DNA of 64,000 nucleotides from Noviherbaspirillum saxi (GTDB lineage Bacteria > Pseudomonadota > Gammaproteobacteria > Burkholderiales > Burkholderiaceae_D), in contig NZ_QYUO01000001.1 in assembly GCF_003591035.1 (NCBI RefSeq), positions 3,038,001 to 3,102,000 on the forward strand, in the 5' to 3' direction. A program made the position numbers and the translations under genes. Each line of letters starts with the position of its first letter. Positions within the stretch are counted from its first letter, which is position 1. The notes beneath the pieces were generated by a model. It made no database searches and was not told the DNA's origin. It worked only from the letters and a program-made list of their open reading frames with translations. Shown piece after piece: positions 60,885 through 64,000 of this stretch.

Positions 60885-62084
60885 ATGAAGCTGATCGATC
60901 CGATCGTCGATTTTCAAGCTGAACTGCAACAAATCCGGCGGGATATCCACGCCCATCCGGAACTGTGTTTTGAAGAGCAACGAACAGCAGACCTCGTCGC
61001 GCAGAAATTGACGGACTGGGGCATACCTGTGATCCGCGGCCTGGGTATTACGGGCGTAGTTGGCATCATCAGGAACGGCTCAGGCAAGTGCGCGATCGGT
61101 TTGCGCGCGGACATGGATGCATTGCCGGTCCAGGAAATCAACACCTTTGCTCATGCCTCCAGGCATCAGGGCAAGATGCACGCATGCGGGCATGACGGAC
61201 ATGTCGCAATGCTGCTGGGGGCCGCGCATTATTTGTCCAAACACCGGAATTTCGATGGCACCGTCTATGTCATTTTCCAACCCGCCGAGGAAGGCGGTGG
61301 TGGCGCAAAGCGCATGATGGACGACGGCTTGTTTGAACAGTATCCGATGGACGCCGTATTCGGCATGCATAACTGGCCAGGCGTCCCGGTCGGCACCTTC
61401 GGCGTGACGGCCGGGCCGATGATGGCGTCCTCGAATGAATTCGAAGTCGTTATCAAAGGCAAGGGAGCACACGCCGCGCAACCGCACAAAGGCATCGATC
61501 CTATCATGGTCGCCGTCCAGATTGCGCAGAGCTGGCAAACCATCGTTACGCGCAACCGCAATCCGCTGGATGCCGGCGTCTTGTCCATTACGCAAATCCA
61601 TGCAGGCAGCGCAACCAATATCATTCCGGATGAGGCGACGCTGATCGGGACGGTACGCACCTTCAGCACCGAAGTGCTCGACCTGATCGAAGAAAGGATG
61701 CGCAACATTGCTCAACACACCGCTGCCGCATTCGATGCAACAGTCGACTTCCGTTTTCATCGCAACTACCCGCCGCTAATCAATCACGCCAAGGAAACGG
61801 CTTTTGCCGTCGAGGTGATGAAATCCATCGTTGGCGAAGAGCGGATCGATGCGCAGGTAGAACCCACGATGGGTGCGGAAGATTTTGCCTTCATGTTGCA
61901 GGAAAAACCGGGCTGCTATGTATTTATCGGCAACGGTGAAGGCGAACATCGCAGCGCCGGCCACGGCTTGGGTCCGTGCAATCTGCACAATCCAAGCTAT
62001 GACTTCAACGATGAGCTGCTTCCGTTAGGAGCGACATTCTGGGTACGCCTGGCGGAATCGTATTTGCCGGTGCCGCGCGACTGA
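60885..62084 (+). CDS. M20 family amidohydrolase (hippurate hydrolase/aminoacylase-like)
   Basis: A 399-residue M20D metallopeptidase-type amidohydrolase that would cleave N-acyl amino acids. Metal-binding motifs include RRDIHAHPELCFEE (18-31), HACGHDGHVAM (99-109, with the cysteine used by this subfamily), QPAEEGGGGAKRM and the C-terminal MGAEDFAFM. GGAG lies 6 bp before the ATG at 60885, which decides the start. The next gene overlaps its stop by one base (TGATG). Confidence 0.9.
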   Translation: MKLIDPIVDFQAELQQIRRDIHAHPELCFEEQRTADLVAQKLTDWGIPVIRGLGITGVVGIIRNGSGKCAIGLRADMDALPVQEINTFAHASRHQGKMHACGHDGHVAMLLGAAHYLSKHRNFDGTVYVIFQPAEEGGGGAKRMMDDGLFEQYPMDAVFGMHNWPGVPVGTFGVTAGPMMASSNEFEVVIKGKGAHAAQPHKGIDPIMVAVQIAQSWQTIVTRNRNPLDAGVLSITQIHAGSATNIIPDEATLIGTVRTFSTEVLDLIEERMRNIAQHTAAAFDATVDFRFHRNYPPLINHAKETAFAVEVMKSIVGEERIDAQVEPTMGAEDFAFMLQEKPGCYVFIGNGEGEHRSAGHGLGPCNLHNPSYDFNDELLPLGATFWVRLAESYLPVPRD

Positions 62085-63121
62085 TGCAGTCAACCGGCGC
62101 ACCGATAACAGGCAACGAAACGGTGGGCACGCATGCATCCGCCTTTGCGCGTATTGCGCTGGACAACATTGCACGGGAATATCCGCACAAGCTTGATCAT
62201 CTGGTCAGCAAAGACGGCGACTTGCGGTTACCGCGCGCATTGCATCCGGTGTTTTACGGCAGTTATGACTGGCATTCGTCGGTACACATGCACTGGCTGC
62301 TGGCTTCATTGCTGCGGCGGGTGCCGGATATCGCGGAAGCGGAGCGCATCGCAGAATCCTTTGATCGCCATTTCACACGCGCAAATGTCGCCGCCGAAAT
62401 CGACTATCTGCAGCACCCCGAACACCGTTCGTTTGAACGCACCTACGGTTGGGCATGGCTGTTGAAGCTGCAAGCCGAACTGAGGATGCTGGCGTTGCGC
62501 AATACGCGAGCCCAGGCCTGGTCCGATGCCTTGCAGCCGCTGGCCGACCTGCTCGTTGAGCGTTACCTGCATTATCTGCCCCTGGCCAATTATCCAATCC
62601 GTGCCGGCACGCATGCCAACAGTGCATTCGGGCTGCTGCTTGCGCTGGACTATGCGGAGCAAGTTCAGCACCTGGCGCTGCGCAAGCTGATTATCGGCAA
62701 GGCAAACAGCTGGTTCGGACGTGACCGACGCTATCCTGCCGGGTATGAACCGGGCGGCGAGGATTTTCTATCCGGCGGATTGCTGGAAGCCGCGTTGATG
62801 CGGCGTGTGGGGGACAGCTGCAGTTATGCGGATTGGTGGGAAGTGTTTTGTCCCTCGCAGCAGGATCTGCTGGTCTGGCTGACGCCGGTTGCGGTCAGCG
62901 ACCGCAGCGATCCCCGTCTGGCCCATCTGGATGGACTGAACCTATCGCGCGCATGGTGCTGGAAAATGCTTGCCGGCGAATTACCGCAGCACCTGCGACA
63001 ACCTGCAGCCGAGGCAGTCACCGCACATCTGCAGGCGTCGCTGCCACAAGCCATCGGCGGCCATTACGTTGGCACCCATTGGCTGGCAAGTTTTGCCTTA
63101 CTCGCTCTGGCCGACGACTAG
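62084..63121 (+). CDS. DUF2891 domain protein
   Basis: A 345-residue helical protein of the DUF2891 family. Characteristic segments are HPVFYGSYDWHSSVHMHWLL (53-72), FERTYGWAWLLKLQAEL, YPIRAGTHANSAFGLLLAL and GGHYVGTHWLASFALLAL at the end; conserved histidines and tryptophans suggest a glycan-handling (alpha/alpha toroid-like) fold, but no activity is known. It is coupled to the amidohydrolase by TGATG overlap. Its 3' end overlaps the convergent DUF3047 gene by 24 bp. Confidence 0.83.
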   Translation: MQSTGAPITGNETVGTHASAFARIALDNIAREYPHKLDHLVSKDGDLRLPRALHPVFYGSYDWHSSVHMHWLLASLLRRVPDIAEAERIAESFDRHFTRANVAAEIDYLQHPEHRSFERTYGWAWLLKLQAELRMLALRNTRAQAWSDALQPLADLLVERYLHYLPLANYPIRAGTHANSAFGLLLALDYAEQVQHLALRKLIIGKANSWFGRDRRYPAGYEPGGEDFLSGGLLEAALMRRVGDSCSYADWWEVFCPSQQDLLVWLTPVAVSDRSDPRLAHLDGLNLSRAWCWKMLAGELPQHLRQPAAEAVTAHLQASLPQAIGGHYVGTHWLASFALLALADD

Positions 63122-63925
63122 CGACTCTGTACCGGTACCATCGGCCGCGGCACGGATGGCGCGCTTGCGCAACAGGCGGATATCGCCATACCAGGCTTCC
63201 ACTGTCTCGCCGGTATTGTCGGTGTCGGTCAGTACGCCGACACCGATCAGTTTTCCTGGTTTCTCGCCAAATGCCTTTTCATAATCCTCGACGATATTGC
63301 GCGCAAAGCTGCGCCATTCGCCAATGCCGCGTGTTCCCTGGGCTGCGACCATCATCTTGATGCGGCTGCTATGGGTACTGCGAATGACCGTGCCGATCGG
63401 CGCCTTGTTTTCCCAGATATACATCAGCGTTGCATAGGGAAAGTCATAGCCGGTGACGACCTTTGCCGTCTCGAACAAAATCTGGTCGGCGAATGGTAAC
63501 GAGTCCTTGTCGCCATCAAAACCAAGGATGATGCGCACCGGCGAGTCTTCTGTAGCCCGTTGCGTGTTGTCGGCGGCCTGTACCAGGTCGGTTATTTTCC
63601 ATTGCCATTCCAGCCATGGCTGCTGCATCGGATCGATGGCAACCTGCTGCATCAATCCAGAAGAAGCGCTTTCCGCGCGCGCATGCAGCACAGTACGGTT
63701 TTCCTTGCTCACCAGTTGATATTGCGTCTGTTTCTTGGTGCGCAGGATCACCAGCGGCTCCCACCCGGCAGGCAATGCGCCGGCGGGACTTGCGGAGAAA
63801 ACGGATAAGCTTGTATCCCGAATTGGCTGCGTCGCTGTCGTCTCGGATGGCTTCACGGGCTGCTGCGCGCAGCCGGCAAGGCCAGCCAGCAACGTCACTG
63901 CAAGCGGTACAAAGAATCGGTTCAT
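63098..63925 (-). CDS. DUF3047 family lipoprotein
   Basis: A 275-residue predicted lipoprotein: MNRFFVPLAVTLLAGLAGC with the lipidated cysteine at residue 19, then a DUF3047 domain (LPAGWEPLVI, WLEWQWKI, RIILGFDGD, YIWENKAPIGTVI, VGVLTDTDNTGE, AWYGDIRL). The start at 63925 places the lipobox correctly; an in-frame start 19 codons upstream is less likely. Envelope protein of unknown function. Overlaps the end of the DUF2891 gene on the opposite strand. Confidence 0.84.
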   Translation of the reverse strand: MNRFFVPLAVTLLAGLAGCAQQPVKPSETTATQPIRDTSLSVFSASPAGALPAGWEPLVILRTKKQTQYQLVSKENRTVLHARAESASSGLMQQVAIDPMQQPWLEWQWKITDLVQAADNTQRATEDSPVRIILGFDGDKDSLPFADQILFETAKVVTGYDFPYATLMYIWENKAPIGTVIRSTHSSRIKMMVAAQGTRGIGEWRSFARNIVEDYEKAFGEKPGKLIGVGVLTDTDNTGETVEAWYGDIRLLRKRAIRAAADGTGTESLVVGQSE

Positions 63926-64000
63926 GGACTGGCTAGGTTTGACGTGCCTAAGCATGCTGCGGCAGCACAATGGTGTTTTCATGAATTGCCTGTTTTGGAT

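Overview
This window is chromosomal DNA of a betaproteobacterium of the order Burkholderiales, most likely Oxalobacteraceae (Herminiimonas/Janthinobacterium-like). The assignment is an inference from the Gram-negative porins with a Burkholderiales signal peptide, the gene neighbourhoods (dusB-fis-purH-ruvC/ruvAB; tyrS-mepM-anmK-erpA-argC-rpsI-rplM; coq7-osmC), the BPSS1780-type membrane protein and moderately high GC. Nearly everything is core housekeeping. There is no prophage, CRISPR array, transposase or plasmid function.

Layout. 1-3.5 kb: a LOG-family hydrolase cut by the window edge, a DUF2782 protein, homoserine kinase thrB, a BPSS1780 membrane protein and the stump of an HD-GYP gene. 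3.5-11 kb (minus strand): uvrD and a TPP-riboswitch-controlled thiamine operon thiC-thiS-thiG-thiD-thiE, interrupted between thiS and thiG by a DUF559 endonuclease gene bounded by inverted repeats; thiO is not present here. 11-15.3 kb: valS, a DUF2147 protein and a 2-keto-4-pentenoate-type hydratase. 15.6-22.6 kb (minus): ruvB, ruvA, ruvC, purH, fis, dusB and a histidine phosphatase, with an opposite-strand HELTH membrane protein gene wedged between ruvA and ruvC. 22.6-27.9 kb: PEBP protein, dtd, tyrS, then mepM and anmK. 28-33.3 kb: a full rrn operon on the minus strand (16S-tRNAIle-tRNAAla-23S-5S). 33.8-39.1 kb: erpA, bactofilin, DUF6776, argC, rpsI, rplM, a candidate small RNA, an OsmC protein and coq7. 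39.5-42 kb: two tandem porins. 42-49.9 kb (minus): DUF3025, pyrC, a glutamate/aspartate ABC transporter operon (gltIJKL), a decayed second gltI, and glutamate dehydrogenase. 50-57.2 kb: a HypT-like LysR regulator, an Atm1-type ABC exporter, a YciA-type thioesterase, phoD and fadD. 57.4-64 kb: a lipoprotein aminopeptidase, a molybdopterin oxidoreductase, an M20 amidohydrolase coupled to a DUF2891 gene, and a DUF3047 lipoprotein.

The most interesting non-standard material is small and non-coding. (1) A 160-bp fold-back element with 21-bp perfect terminal inverted repeats and TA ends is present twice, 32 kb apart, with only three differences. (2) A second, different 167-bp fold-back element with TA ends abuts one of those copies and shares its TA, immediately upstream of the LysR gene. 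(3) A roughly 100-nt candidate sRNA has its own promoter and terminator and a hairpin loop carrying an anti-Shine-Dalgarno sequence. (4) A DUF559 cassette with inverted repeats splits the thiamine operon. Two genes (HD-GYP and gltI2) show internal deletions that leave both ends recognisable.
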